Of a stretch of 42,724 nt of DNA, positions 1 to 8,393 are shown piece after piece (within the stretch, counting starts at the first letter, position 1; every line of letters starts with the position of its first letter). The stretch spans positions 1-42,724 of the forward strand of contig JAUIDD010000019.1 of the NCBI GenBank assembly GCA_030429175.1, written 5' to 3'. The notes under the pieces were generated by a model. The model worked only from the letters and a program-made list of their open reading frames with translations, made no database searches and was not told the DNA's origin. Source of the DNA: Gammaproteobacteria bacterium (GTDB lineage: Bacteria; Pseudomonadota; Gammaproteobacteria; Coxiellales; Coxiellaceae). The translations under genes were made by a program, and so were the position numbers.

Positions 1-1
1 T

Positions 2-208
2 GACAGGAAATATAAACGTACTATTGGTAGCAGCTGGAGGATGGACGAGGCCTATATTAAGGTTAAAGGGAAGTGGTGTTACCTGTATCGCGCTGTTGGT
101 AAATCAGGTGTCACGATTGATTTTATGCTCTCTAAAAATCGTGATGAAGCAGCCGCAAAATGCTTCTTTAATAAAGCGGGAACTAACAAAATACGAGAAT
201 CAATTTAG
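2..208 (+). pseudogene. IS6-family transposase remnant (left end cut by window)
   Basis: The frame starting at base 2 reads through WRMDEAYIKVKG, the region around the first catalytic Asp of IS6/IS26-type DDE transposases, then KWCYLYRAVGKSG and SKNRDEAAAKCFFNKAG, which match the family's next segment. Reading ends at TAG 206-208, soon after the FFNKAG stretch, so the second catalytic Asp and the Glu are missing. Intact IS6 transposases are about 230-240 residues. The left part lies outside the window, so whether the 5' half is intact cannot be judged. It lies immediately upstream of the carAB promoter region and probably marks an old insertion or rearrangement boundary. Confidence 0.8.
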
Positions 209-244
209 TACAACAACAGACCACCATAAATTAAGACTATCCCT

Positions 245-370
245 ATGAGTAATTTGAAGCAGAGCAAGTTAGCAGCAGTTGTGATTGGTCTTGAGGGTGA
301 TTTTTTACAAATTTTAGTCAAAGCCTATTCACAATTGCGACGCATTTCGGTAACCTATGTCAAATCATAA
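245..370 (+). CDS. Small ORF, 41 residues, unknown
   Basis: ATG 245 to TAA 368-370 encodes a 41-residue peptide starting MSNLKQSKLAAVVIGL. It ends 18 bases before the carA start. No good Shine-Dalgarno sequence precedes it and I recognise no family. It may be a chance ORF in the carAB leader, an uORF affecting carA expression, or the tail of a gene disrupted by the neighbouring IS remnant. Confidence 0.2.
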   Translation: MSNLKQSKLAAVVIGLEGDFLQILVKAYSQLRRISVTYVKS

Positions 371-388
371 CGTAGGGCCTTTTTCCTG

Positions 389-1558
389 ATGAATAAAGAA
401 GCTTTTTTGCTGGAACGTACACCGGCAGTGTTAGCGCTCGCCGATGGGAGCGTTTTTCCAGGGACTTCGTTTGGCGCACCTGGAGTGAGTGTCGGTGAGG
501 TGGTTTTTAATACGTCGATGACCGGTTATCAAGAAATTCTGACTGATCCTTCTTATGCTAAGCAAATTGTGACGCTGACGTATCCGCATATTGGTAATGT
601 TGGTGTGAATCTCGAAGATATGGAATCCTCAGGCGTACATGTCGCGGGGTTAGTGATTCGTGAGTTATCGCCCATTATTAGCAACTGGCGCGCAACGGAG
701 TCTTTGTCAGTTTTTTTAACTCAGCATAATACGTTGGCAATTACAGATATTGATACACGTAGTCTCACGCGTTTGTTACGCGATCGTGGTGCGCAGTCTG
801 GTTGTATTATGACCGGTGATTTTAATGTTGATGAAGCGGTGGCTCAGGCACGCGCTTTTAGCGGTATCGAAGGGCTTGATCTTGCAAAAGTGGTCACACG
901 TAAACAGCCCGAAGAGTGGCGATTACCCGAATCTGATTTAGCCTGGTTAAGTACAAGCACTGCATTAAAAGATAAACATATTGTTGTCTATGATTTTGGA
1001 GTTAAGACGAATATTCTGCGCATGCTAGCAGCGCGTGGTGCAAAACTTACGGTTGTACCAGCAACAACAACTGCGCGTGATGTGACGGCATTAAAACCTG
1101 ATGGTGTATTGTTATCCAATGGCCCAGGCGATCCAGCGGCGTGTGATTATGCGATTACAGCTGTCAAAGAATTATTAGATACAGATGTGCCTGTGTTCGG
1201 TATTTGTTTAGGTTGTCAAATTTTAGCATTAGCAAGTGGTGCACAAACGATGAAGATGAAGTTTGGTCATCATGGTGCAAATCATCCCGTGCAAGATCTT
1301 GAGTCTGGTGTAGTCGCTATTACCAGTCAAAACCACGGTTTTGCAATTGATGAAGCAACTTTACCAAAGTCATTAGCAGTTACACATCGATCGTTGTTTG
1401 ATAAGACAGTGCAAGGTATCCGTCACAAGCAAAAAGCGGCTTTTGGTTTTCAAGGTCATCCAGAAGCGAGCCCTGGACCGCATGATATTGGCGACTTGTT
1501 CGATTTATTTTTACGTCAAATAAAGGTGGGTGCGTCATGCCAAAAAGAACAGATATAG
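389..1558 (+). CDS. carA: Carbamoyl phosphate synthase small subunit
   Basis: The 389-residue product is the glutaminase subunit of carbamoyl phosphate synthetase. It hydrolyses glutamine and passes ammonia to CarB for pyrimidine and arginine synthesis. The N-terminal CPSase domain is very close to E. coli CarA ([20 protein letters not shown], then [11 protein letters not shown]). The C-terminal class I amidotransferase domain has SNGPGDPA, the nucleophile Cys in GICLG, and the His/Glu pair in [13 protein letters not shown]. The residue after GICLG is Cys where E. coli has His. The N-terminus is a few residues longer than E. coli CarA. The 3' end overlaps carB by 22 bases in another frame, indicating one operon with coupled translation. 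Confidence 0.97.
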   Translation: MNKEAFLLERTPAVLALADGSVFPGTSFGAPGVSVGEVVFNTSMTGYQEILTDPSYAKQIVTLTYPHIGNVGVNLEDMESSGVHVAGLVIRELSPIISNWRATESLSVFLTQHNTLAITDIDTRSLTRLLRDRGAQSGCIMTGDFNVDEAVAQARAFSGIEGLDLAKVVTRKQPEEWRLPESDLAWLSTSTALKDKHIVVYDFGVKTNILRMLAARGAKLTVVPATTTARDVTALKPDGVLLSNGPGDPAACDYAITAVKELLDTDVPVFGICLGCQILALASGAQTMKMKFGHHGANHPVQDLESGVVAITSQNHGFAIDEATLPKSLAVTHRSLFDKTVQGIRHKQKAAFGFQGHPEASPGPHDIGDLFDLFLRQIKVGASCQKEQI

Positions 1559-4500
1559 AATCGATACTGATTATTGGCGCGGGTCCTATTGTCATTGGTC
1601 AAGCGTGTGAATTTGATTACTCGGGCACACAAGCGTGCTGCGCACTGAAAGAATTGGGTTATCGGGTTATCCTGATTAACTCAAACCCCGCAACCATCAT
1701 GACTGATCCTGATATGGCTGATGCAACTTATATTGAGCCGATTCATTGGGAGGTAGTAGCCAAAATTATTGAAAAGGAACGGCCTAATGCACTATTACCA
1801 ACGATGGGTGGACAGACAGCGTTAAACTGTGCACTGGATTTAGTAAAGCATGGTGTACTTGAAAAATATAATGTTGAATTAATTGGCGCACAGCAAGAAG
1901 CGATTGATAAAGCTGAAGACCGTCAATTATTCCAAAAAGCAATGGATAAGATTGGCTTAGAAACACCTAAGTCTGGACTTGCACATTCAATGCAAGAGGC
2001 GTGGGAAATTTTAGATAAGGTGGGTTTTCCTGCGATTATTCGCCCTTCTTTTACTATGGGTGGTAGTGGTGGTGGTATTGCTTACAATCGTGATGAGTTT
2101 GAAGAGATCTGTGAGCGTGGCTTAGATTTATCGCCCACCACAGAACTACTGATTGATGAATCGATTATTGGTTGGAAAGAATATGAATTAGAAGTGGTGC
2201 GCGATAAAAATGATAACTGCATTATTATCTGTTCGATCGAAAATTTAGATCCAATGGGTATTCACACTGGTGACTCGATTACAGTAGCACCAGCGCAAAC
2301 CTTAACCGACAAAGAATATCAACGTTTGCGTGATGCTTCACTTGCTGTGTTGCGAGAGATTGGTGTTGAAACTGGTGGATCAAATGTGCAATTTGCGGTA
2401 AACCCAGATGATGGTCGTGTGATGGTAATTGAGATGAATCCACGTGTATCGCGTTCATCAGCACTTGCATCTAAAGCGACTGGTTTTCCCATTGCAAAAG
2501 TTGCGGCTAAATTAGCTGTTGGTTATACACTTGATGAGCTTACTAATGACATTACAGGTAATCGCACTCCAGCATCGTTTGAACCAACGATCGATTATGT
2601 TGTCACTAAAATTCCCCGTTTTAACTTCGAAAAATTTCCACAAACAGAACCCCGTTTAACTACTCAAATGAAATCAGTGGGTGAGGTCATGGCGATTGGG
2701 CGTTCTTTTCAAGAATCACTGCAAAAAGCATTGCGTGGGCTTGAAATTGGCATCTCTGGTTTAGATAGCATTATTAGTTGGGATCGTGAAGATTATGATG
2801 AGCAACAAACTAAAGACTTTTTAATTAGTGAATTGCGCCTGCCGGGGCCTGAGCGTTTGCGTTATGTTGGTGATGCGTTTCGTTTTGGCTTTACCCTCGA
2901 AAAAGTATTTGAACTCACTAAAATTGATCGTTGGTATCTAGTACAAATTAAAGAGTTGATCGAGCTAGAAATGGCACTGACCAATATGCGTTTGCAAGAT
3001 ATCAAAGAACATGTGATGTTTCGGCTAAAACGCAAGGGTTTTTCAGATAAACGTTTGGCTGAATTATTACATGTGAGCGAATCTGAATTGCGTAAGTATC
3101 GTCATAGTTTAAACGTGCGCCCAGTGTATAAACGTGTCGATACCTGTAGTGCTGAGTTTGATACTGATACGGCTTATATGTATTCGACTTACGAGCAAGA
3201 AAGTGAAGCGCGCCCATCGACACGTGAAAAAATAATGGTATTGGGTGGTGGCCCCAATCGTATCGGTCAAGGTATTGAGTTTGATTATTGTTGTGTGCAT
3301 GCAGCATTAGCTATGCGTGCGCTTGGTTATGAAACGATTATGGTGAATTGTAATCCGGAAACCATTTCAACTGATTATGATATTTCTGATCGGCTTTATT
3401 TTGAGCCTTTGACATTGGAAGATGTGCTAGAGGTTGTCAATTTAGAAAAACCCAAAGGTGTAATCGTGCAGTATGGTGGACAAACACCATTAAAATTAGC
3501 GCGCGAGCTAGAAGTGAATGGTGTGCCTATTTTAGGTACTTCACCTGATGCGATCGATCGTGCTGAAGATCGTGAGCGTTTTCAGCAGATGCTGAATAAA
3601 CTTGGCTTGTTGCAGCCACCAAATGGCACGGTGCGGAGTATTGAAGAAGGTTTACGTCTAGCTAAAGTATTCGCCTATCCATTAGTAGTGCGTCCTTCGT
3701 ATGTGTTGGGTGGTCGTGCGATGGAAATTATTTTCCATGAACAAGAATTGTGTCGTTATATGACACGTGCGGATATGGTGAATTCGGATAATCCTTTGCT
3801 ATTAGATCATTTTCTCGATAATGCAATTGAAGTTGATGTTGATGCTGTGTGTGATGGTGAGGAAGTATTAATTGGTGGTATTTTAGAGCATATTGAGCAA
3901 GCAGGTGTGCATTCAGGGGACTCAAGCTGTGCGTTTCCACCGCATAGTTTAGAGCCCAAAGTGCAGGAAGAATTAAAACGTCAAATTTCTTTAATGGCCA
4001 AAGAAATTGGTGTGGTTGGTTTGGTAAATGCGCAGTTTGCGATTCAAGATAATCAAATTTATATTATCGAAGTGAACCCACGTGCCTCACGCACCGTGCC
4101 ATTTTTGGCAAAAGCCACTGGTGTGCCATTGGCCGATGTTGCTGCGCGTTGTATGGCAGGAGTCAGCTTAAAAGAGCAGGGCTTAACCGAAATACGTGTG
4201 CCAAGTTTTTTTACGATTAAAAAACCAATTTTCCCATTTGCAAAATTCCCTGGTGTAGATCCTATTTTAGGTCCTGAAATGCGCTCAACTGGTGAAGTAA
4301 TGGGCATCGCACCTGAGTTTGGTAGTGCATTTTCTAAAGCTTATTTGGGTGGAGATCAAGATATTCCACGTGGCGGTTTGGCATTTGTGAGTGTGCGTGA
4401 TGCGGATAAAGAGGGCGTTGTACCTGTGGCACAACAGCTGATTGAATATGGTTTTGACATTGTAAGTACGCGTGGTACAGCGCGAATTTTAAAGGCACAT

Positions 4501-4767
4501 AATATTGATTGTAAAATCGTAAATAAAGTGAATGAAGGTAGACCGCATATTGTCGATATGATTAAAAATGGTGAGATCGATTTTATTGTGAATACAACTG
4601 ATGGTGAGCAAGCGATTGCTGATTCTTATACAATTCGCAGGAGTGCAGTGCAACATAAGATTTGTTACACTACCACACTTGCAGGGGCTGAGGCCGCGTG
4701 TGCTTCGATTGGTTATCCCCGTATATCCGAGGTTAATTGTTTACAATCGCTCTATGAGCAATTTTGA
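1537..4767 (+). CDS. carB: Carbamoyl phosphate synthase large subunit
   Basis: The 1076-residue product is the synthetase subunit that makes carbamoyl phosphate from bicarbonate, ammonia and two ATP. E. coli CarB has 1073 residues and the start [20 protein letters not shown] is nearly identical. Both ATP-grasp halves are present: the first has [17 protein letters not shown] and [19 protein letters not shown]; the second begins near residue 560 at [20 protein letters not shown] and has [13 protein letters not shown] and [12 protein letters not shown]. The C-terminal MGS-like allosteric domain (from about residue 940) retains NTTDGEQAI and the RRSAVQHK segment. The start lies inside the end of carA; greA follows 10 bases after the stop. 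Confidence 0.98.
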   Translation: MPKRTDIESILIIGAGPIVIGQACEFDYSGTQACCALKELGYRVILINSNPATIMTDPDMADATYIEPIHWEVVAKIIEKERPNALLPTMGGQTALNCALDLVKHGVLEKYNVELIGAQQEAIDKAEDRQLFQKAMDKIGLETPKSGLAHSMQEAWEILDKVGFPAIIRPSFTMGGSGGGIAYNRDEFEEICERGLDLSPTTELLIDESIIGWKEYELEVVRDKNDNCIIICSIENLDPMGIHTGDSITVAPAQTLTDKEYQRLRDASLAVLREIGVETGGSNVQFAVNPDDGRVMVIEMNPRVSRSSALASKATGFPIAKVAAKLAVGYTLDELTNDITGNRTPASFEPTIDYVVTKIPRFNFEKFPQTEPRLTTQMKSVGEVMAIGRSFQESLQKALRGLEIGISGLDSIISWDREDYDEQQTKDFLISELRLPGPERLRYVGDAFRFGFTLEKVFELTKIDRWYLVQIKELIELEMALTNMRLQDIKEHVMFRLKRKGFSDKRLAELLHVSESELRKYRHSLNVRPVYKRVDTCSAEFDTDTAYMYSTYEQESEARPSTREKIMVLGGGPNRIGQGIEFDYCCVHAALAMRALGYETIMVNCNPETISTDYDISDRLYFEPLTLEDVLEVVNLEKPKGVIVQYGGQTPLKLARELEVNGVPILGTSPDAIDRAEDRERFQQMLNKLGLLQPPNGTVRSIEEGLRLAKVFAYPLVVRPSYVLGGRAMEIIFHEQELCRYMTRADMVNSDNPLLLDHFLDNAIEVDVDAVCDGEEVLIGGILEHIEQAGVHSGDSSCAFPPHSLEPKVQEELKRQISLMAKEIGVVGLVNAQFAIQDNQIYIIEVNPRASRTVPFLAKATGVPLADVAARCMAGVSLKEQGLTEIRVPSFFTIKKPIFPFAKFPGVDPILGPEMRSTGEVMGIAPEFGSAFSKAYLGGDQDIPRGGLAFVSVRDADKEGVVPVAQQLIEYGFDIVSTRGTARILKAHNIDCKIVNKVNEGRPHIVDMIKNGEIDFIVNTTDGEQAIADSYTIRRSAVQHKICYTTTLAGAEAACASIGYPRISEVNCLQSLYEQF

Positions 4768-4777
4768 GGTTTGAACT

Positions 4778-5254
4778 ATGAATAAAGTACCGATGACGGT
4801 AGAAGGTGAAGCGGCACTACGTGCTGAACTTGATGATCTTAAGAAAGTACAACGTCCAAAGGTGATTGCGTCTATTAGTGAGGCACGTGCGCATGGTGAT
4901 TTAAAAGAAAATGCTGAATACCATGCGGCACGTGAGCAGCAAGGTTTTATTGAAGGACGTATTCAAGAAATCGAATCCAAATTATCATTGTCACACGTTA
5001 TTGACATCAGACAGATCCCAAACGAAGGTAAAGTAATTTTTGGTGCGACGGTGCGAATTGCTAACTCTGAAACGGGTGAAGAAGTCACTTATCGTATCGT
5101 TGGTGAAGATGAATCAAATGTGAAGCAAAATAAAATCTCAGTGACGTCACCTATTGCTCGCGCATTAATTGGCAAGCATGTTGATGATGAAGTCGTAGTA
5201 CGTGCCCCTCAAGGTGACATGATCTACGAAATTGTCGAAGTAGCTTATGTTTAG
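4778..5254 (+). CDS. greA: Transcription elongation factor GreA
   Basis: The 158-residue product has exactly the length of E. coli GreA. GreA rescues arrested RNA polymerase by stimulating cleavage of the nascent RNA 3' end through the secondary channel. The N-terminal coiled coil carries the tip signature [19 protein letters not shown] with the acidic residues that coordinate Mg2+. The C-terminal FKBP-like domain includes [16 protein letters not shown] and [10 protein letters not shown]. The gene is 10 bases downstream of carB, the carA-carB-greA order seen in related gammaproteobacteria. The TAG stop is immediately followed by the start of a palindromic repeat element that could serve as the operon terminator. 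Confidence 0.98.
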   Translation: MNKVPMTVEGEAALRAELDDLKKVQRPKVIASISEARAHGDLKENAEYHAAREQQGFIEGRIQEIESKLSLSHVIDIRQIPNEGKVIFGATVRIANSETGEEVTYRIVGEDESNVKQNKISVTSPIARALIGKHVDDEVVVRAPQGDMIYEIVEVAYV

Positions 5255-5266
5255 GTGCCATGTTTA

Positions 5267-5342
5267 GGTGCCAGGCACCAAAATGTTGACAGTTTTCACC
5301 AAGATTTAGGTGAAAACCATCAACAGTTAGGTGCCAGGCACC
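5267..5342. repeat. 76-bp palindromic dispersed repeat, copy 1
   Basis: The unit is bounded on both sides by GGTGCCAGGCACC, itself a 6+1+6 palindrome. Inside is a longer imperfect stem: TGTTGACAGTTTTCACC pairs with GGTGAAAACCATCAACA around a loop of about 8 bases. A second copy lies at 15392-15467 and matches at 71 of 76 positions by my count. An extra half unit (TTAGGTGCCATGT) at 5251-5263 overlaps the greA stop. The copy lies between convergent greA and the U-box gene and could terminate transcription from both sides. The structure resembles REP/MITE-type elements; no transposase for it is in the window. Confidence 0.85.
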
Positions 5343-5353
5343 GCCAGGTGGTA

Positions 5354-6439
5354 TTATCTTGGGGCGTGTGATGGCGCCCGATAAGTACTCAATCCGCTAC
5401 TACTATGAAATAATCCATGCTGTTTGCCTGAATGATGCTGTTTTGACTGTGAACGTTGAAAGCCTGCCAGCGCGACTTTGTTATGTGGTTGGATGCTAAC
5501 CACTTGTGCAAAACACTGACGTGCTTGATCCATTTCTCCCAAATTTTGATGCGCAAGTCCCCTGCCGTTAAGCGCATAGACGTCGCGTGGCTTTACTGCC
5601 AATACTTTTGCAAACGCATCAATTGCCTCACGATAATTACCAAGTTTACATAAGCTATCTGCATAGCCATTTAATATAAATGGATTGTTAGGCTCGAATT
5701 TTAAAGCTTGTGACGATAGTGACAAGGCTTCTGCAAACTTTTTTTCTTGGCGCAATACTTTTGCTGAATCAGCTAAGGCACGTGCTGTTTGGCTTGCATC
5801 ACAGTGTACTTGAGGCGCTGGTGGTGCACTAGGCCTAACTACTGGGCCTGATTTAAGGGCATTAATATGCTCATAATCTTGTTTGGCAGCATGATGATTT
5901 CCCATGCGTTTATAGATGCTGGCACGAGTAGAAAGCAGGAATGTATTGCTAGGAAATGTTTTAATCGCAGTCTTAAGTAACTGTAACGCTTCATCATAGC
6001 GTTTCAAATCACGCAAATGCATTGCTTTGATATTGATTAATTTCTCTGACATGGGTTCATCTACAAGTTTTTTATTAATGAATGTCAATTTTGATTCTAA
6101 CGTTGATTTTTTTTCACTTTTAAATGTGGCGATGCTTTCACTAACAGCGCTATGAAAATCCTGCTCACCTTGTTGCTGTATTTTTCGATCATACTTAAGA
6201 TTGGCATCAGTAATAAAACTTTCAATCGCTTTTTTAAGTCCCCAGTTGGTGACAAGTTTTTTGTTTGCTAGACGTTCGTTAGTAATGGGACTGGTGTTAT
6301 TGTTTTGAAGCCAAAGCTCGATAGCTTTGCGTTCATAACTATGACCATCGGCAGTCATCACCGGTTCTTGCATAATGTCATAGTTAATTGGGCATAGAAA
6401 TTCACTAGGTATCGTAATAGTTTCGTCTTTAAGTCTCAT
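5354..6439 (-). CDS. U-box domain protein with TPR repeats (putative E3 ubiquitin ligase effector)
   Basis: The 361-residue product opens with a U-box at about residues 9-78: IPSEFLCPINYDIMQEPVMT, then GHSYERKAIELWL and SPITNERL. U-boxes recruit E2 ubiquitin-conjugating enzymes. They are eukaryotic domains, and in bacteria they occur mostly in secreted effectors such as Legionella LubX. A linker leads to two blocks of TPR-like helical pairs (about 140-200 and 220-330; NPFILNGYADSLCKLGNYRE is typical). The domain order is the reverse of eukaryotic CHIP. I chose the ATG at 6439 because AGGAG lies 8 bases upstream; an in-frame start 15 codons earlier would overlap the preceding gene. That gene ends 11 bases upstream and its stop overlaps the AGGAG, so the two are co-translated. 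The role as an effector is inference. Confidence 0.88.
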   Translation of the reverse strand: MRLKDETITIPSEFLCPINYDIMQEPVMTADGHSYERKAIELWLQNNNTSPITNERLANKKLVTNWGLKKAIESFITDANLKYDRKIQQQGEQDFHSAVSESIATFKSEKKSTLESKLTFINKKLVDEPMSEKLINIKAMHLRDLKRYDEALQLLKTAIKTFPSNTFLLSTRASIYKRMGNHHAAKQDYEHINALKSGPVVRPSAPPAPQVHCDASQTARALADSAKVLRQEKKFAEALSLSSQALKFEPNNPFILNGYADSLCKLGNYREAIDAFAKVLAVKPRDVYALNGRGLAHQNLGEMDQARQCFAQVVSIQPHNKVALAGFQRSQSKQHHSGKQHGLFHSSSGLSTYRAPSHAPR

Positions 6440-6450
6440 AATAGTTTCTC

Positions 6451-7392
6451 CTATGAGGTTAGTGTTTGATTTGATTGCTGACAAACGGTTTTAGCATATG
6501 ATTGAGTAGGCTGAAAAAACCTATTCGGGTTATACTGCTTTAATTGTGTTTCTGCTTTCTGATGTATTGCTTTTGATTGTTTACATTGGGATATTTGTTG
6601 TTTTAATGTGTCTATCTCTTCAGGAAAAAGATCTTTCGAGTTTTCAACTGACTCAAGTGCCACTAAAAATTCATTTTTATTTTTAATATCAAGGTCAAGA
6701 GATTGTATTTGCTTGATGATAATATTAATGCTGTCACTATTATCATAAGTTACTGTTGGTGTTGTATGGCCTTTGTGTGTGTAATCAAACAATTTATAGC
6801 CAGATTGCATATAGTTAGAAAGCGTAATATTTTTAAGTTCAGCCATATAATTATTTAATTTAGTATGTGCTTTGGGTAATACGCTCAAGATGCTATCTTT
6901 GAGTTGTTTTGTTGAATAGTGTGCGTCTATGCTTGGATTAAAATGAGGTCGTACATGTATATTTAATACAACCGGATTTTTGTTACTAGGATGATGATAA
7001 AACAATTCAATATGCCATTGGTCTTTAACAATATGTGTGCAAAAGCCGATACTTTTTAATGTGTAACTTTGCATGGGCCCTGATGTCATAAACGTTTTAG
7101 ATGTCGTATTAATCCAGGAGTTGGTTTGATAAACCTGACCACATCTATAAGAGTCAGCACGGCAAACATTTTTATGTTGATCGGCTTGATGTGTCGCTTT
7201 CAATTGTTGTTTGGTAAAAGCCTGAGTGAATATAGATTTAATGGTATGATGATTGAATGTTGATACTGATAAATGTACTGAAGTATTAAATTTAAATTCA
7301 TATGTGTCATGGCCACTGGTGTCTTTATTGAAGCGCTTTTCAAGGCCATCAAAATCATCTATATGTTTAGTCGCTCGATAATGTGTTTTCAT
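6451..7392 (-). CDS. Hypothetical protein, first gene of the U-box operon
   Basis: The 313-residue product (start MKTHYRATKHIDDFDGLEKR) matches no family I recognise. It has no signal peptide or membrane segment and is rich in Lys, His, Asn and Gln. The last 100 residues are predicted helical, with a likely coiled coil around EEIDTLKQQISQCKQSKAIH. The ATG at 7392 follows an AAGGAT site; an in-frame extension of 23 codons (MRIKFFPSIF...) would precede this ribosome site and is less likely. Its TAG overlaps the Shine-Dalgarno of the U-box gene, so the two proteins are probably made together. A joint role, for instance as a second effector, is only inferred from that linkage. Confidence 0.75.
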   Translation of the reverse strand: MKTHYRATKHIDDFDGLEKRFNKDTSGHDTYEFKFNTSVHLSVSTFNHHTIKSIFTQAFTKQQLKATHQADQHKNVCRADSYRCGQVYQTNSWINTTSKTFMTSGPMQSYTLKSIGFCTHIVKDQWHIELFYHHPSNKNPVVLNIHVRPHFNPSIDAHYSTKQLKDSILSVLPKAHTKLNNYMAELKNITLSNYMQSGYKLFDYTHKGHTTPTVTYDNSDSINIIIKQIQSLDLDIKNKNEFLVALESVENSKDLFPEEIDTLKQQISQCKQSKAIHQKAETQLKQYNPNRFFQPTQSYAKTVCQQSNQTLTS

Positions 7393-7453
7393 CTGTCTAT
7401 CCTTATGGTTGGTTAAAGATAGAGAGAGGATAAAGATTGATGGAAAGAATTTG

Positions 7454-7471
7454 ATCCGCAAAAAAACGGAT
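7454..7471 (-). terminator. Weak hairpin after the luxR-type gene
   Basis: ATCCG and CGGAT form a 5-bp stem around an 8-base loop. It lies 20 bases past the stop of the PAS-LuxR gene and upstream of the next minus-strand gene. On the minus strand no clean T run follows (CAAATTCTTTCC); the T run is on the plus-strand side. It may only attenuate read-through. Confidence 0.25.
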
Positions 7472-7479
7472 TTTTAGAA

Positions 7480-7494
7480 ATTAGGTAATTTTAC
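7480..7494. promoter_or_regulatory. Candidate operator, copy 1
   Basis: ATTAGGTAATTTTAC is identical to 8318-8332 and contains the small dyad GTAA-TT-TTAC. It overlaps the stop codon of the PAS-LuxR gene and lies about 90-100 bases upstream of the start of the hypothetical/U-box operon. Similarity to the other copy continues for about 15 more bases (GAGG....TAAATTG). It is a plausible binding site for the neighbouring LuxR-type regulator, but no binding evidence exists here. Confidence 0.4.
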
Positions 7495-8270
7495 GAGGGG
7501 ATAAATTGCTGAATGACATAACTGAGTAGTTGTACTTTGGATTTACAGAATGACTTTTGTTTGATGTTATCGATATGGCTTTCGACCGTTCTAGATGATA
7601 TATGGAGTATTTCAGCTGTTTCTTTGGCTGATCTGCCAAGGCATAGCTGCTGTAGGCAAGCTGCTTCACGTTTGGAGAGTTCAACTTGGATACCATCAAT
7701 ATTGAGTGTATGTAATGGTGTGGATAATGATGAGGATTTTGGTTGCTGTGGTAATATGTGTAGTTGTTTTTCTTGTTCGAGTATTTCTTGTAGTGTTTTG
7801 CCGCCTGCTAATGTGGTCTCAAAGTGATTTAAGTTTTGGTTTTCTTGTTCTTCAAACCAAGTTTGTGCTGATATTCTTTCTGCGACACCAGCAACCGCAA
7901 TGCATTGTTGGTTTTTGTCACGCAGTAAAATACTCCAGTCACGAATATAACGAATATCACCATTGGTTGTGGCAATGCGGTAGTATACGACATTCTCACC
8001 GTTGTGCGACTGCGGATTTTTAATGCGTTTGGGCATGATGATGCGCATATCCTTATTATCAAGTTTAAGTAGAAAGTCATACCAGGACTCAGGTGTGTCA
8101 TATAAGGTTGAGATAGATCTACCAAAAATCTGCTCAAATTGAGGGCTCAAGTAGAGTTGGCGTTTAAAGTCGATGCTACGCATCCAACAAATATGATCCT
8201 CTTGATTGGAAAGTTGGCAAAATAAGCGGTTAAAGGCATCTATCTCAGCTGCTAGTAATATGTCACTCAT
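7491..8270 (-). CDS. PAS domain LuxR-type transcriptional regulator
   Basis: The 259-residue product carries a PAS-like sensor fold in its first 130 residues (the QLYLSPQFEQIFGRS segment, later TTNGDIRYIRDWSILLRD). A linker follows, then a C-terminal LuxR/FixJ helix-turn-helix: LSKREAACLQQLCLGRSAKE and the recognition helix ISSRTVESHIDNIKQK. It is expected to be a soluble DNA-binding regulator responding to a small ligand or redox state; the ligand is unknown. I chose the ATG at 8270 because AGGAG lies 5 bases upstream; a start 9 codons earlier has none. It lies between the U-box operon and the divergent NRPS-NACHT gene, and a shared 15-bp motif flanks it on both sides, which suggests a local regulator of both. 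Confidence 0.9.
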   Translation of the reverse strand: MSDILLAAEIDAFNRLFCQLSNQEDHICWMRSIDFKRQLYLSPQFEQIFGRSISTLYDTPESWYDFLLKLDNKDMRIIMPKRIKNPQSHNGENVVYYRIATTNGDIRYIRDWSILLRDKNQQCIAVAGVAERISAQTWFEEQENQNLNHFETTLAGGKTLQEILEQEKQLHILPQQPKSSSLSTPLHTLNIDGIQVELSKREAACLQQLCLGRSAKETAEILHISSRTVESHIDNIKQKSFCKSKVQLLSYVIQQFIPS

Positions 8271-8299
8271 GTCTGCTCCTATTGAGTAGTGATGCATAT

Positions 8300-8332
8300 C
8301 TTAGCAGATATTTTTATATTAGGTAATTTTAC
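8300..8332 (-). promoter_or_regulatory. Candidate promoter of the PAS-LuxR gene
   Basis: On the minus strand TTACCT is followed after 17 bases by TAAGAT with an extended TGC just before it. The TTACCT forms one end of the 15-bp repeated motif, so a protein bound there would touch or cover the -35 region. The match to the -35 consensus is only 3 of 6. Confidence 0.35.
8318..8332. promoter_or_regulatory. Candidate operator, copy 2
   Basis: This is the second identical copy of ATTAGGTAATTTTAC, in the gap between the divergent PAS-LuxR and NRPS-NACHT genes. It lies 48 bases from the LuxR start and about 60 bases from the NRPS-NACHT start. The extended region also reads as an imperfect dyad, AATTTTAC-TGAG-GTAAATT. 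The position suits a site controlling both genes. Confidence 0.45.
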
Positions 8333-8393
8333 TGAGGTAAATTGTTAAGAGCTTTGATACGATGTGCCGATCTGCATCTCACTATAAGGATAA

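Noticed and set aside
24-248. 74-codon plus-strand frame at the left end
   Set aside because: It overlaps the IS6 transposase remnant in another frame; the transposase frame has clear family motifs, this one has none.
1210-1225. CarA GICLG followed by Cys instead of His as a loss of activity
   Set aside because: The position after GICLG varies among class I amidotransferases (for example Met), and the nucleophile Cys, His and Glu are all present.
3002-3307. Long antisense frames inside carB
   Set aside because: They are shadows of a highly conserved gene, with His/Tyr-rich composition typical of reverse-strand readings.
7454-7475. Plus-strand intrinsic terminator (stem ATCCG/CGGAT with T run)
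   Set aside because: No plus-strand gene ends nearby; I kept it only as a weak minus-strand element.
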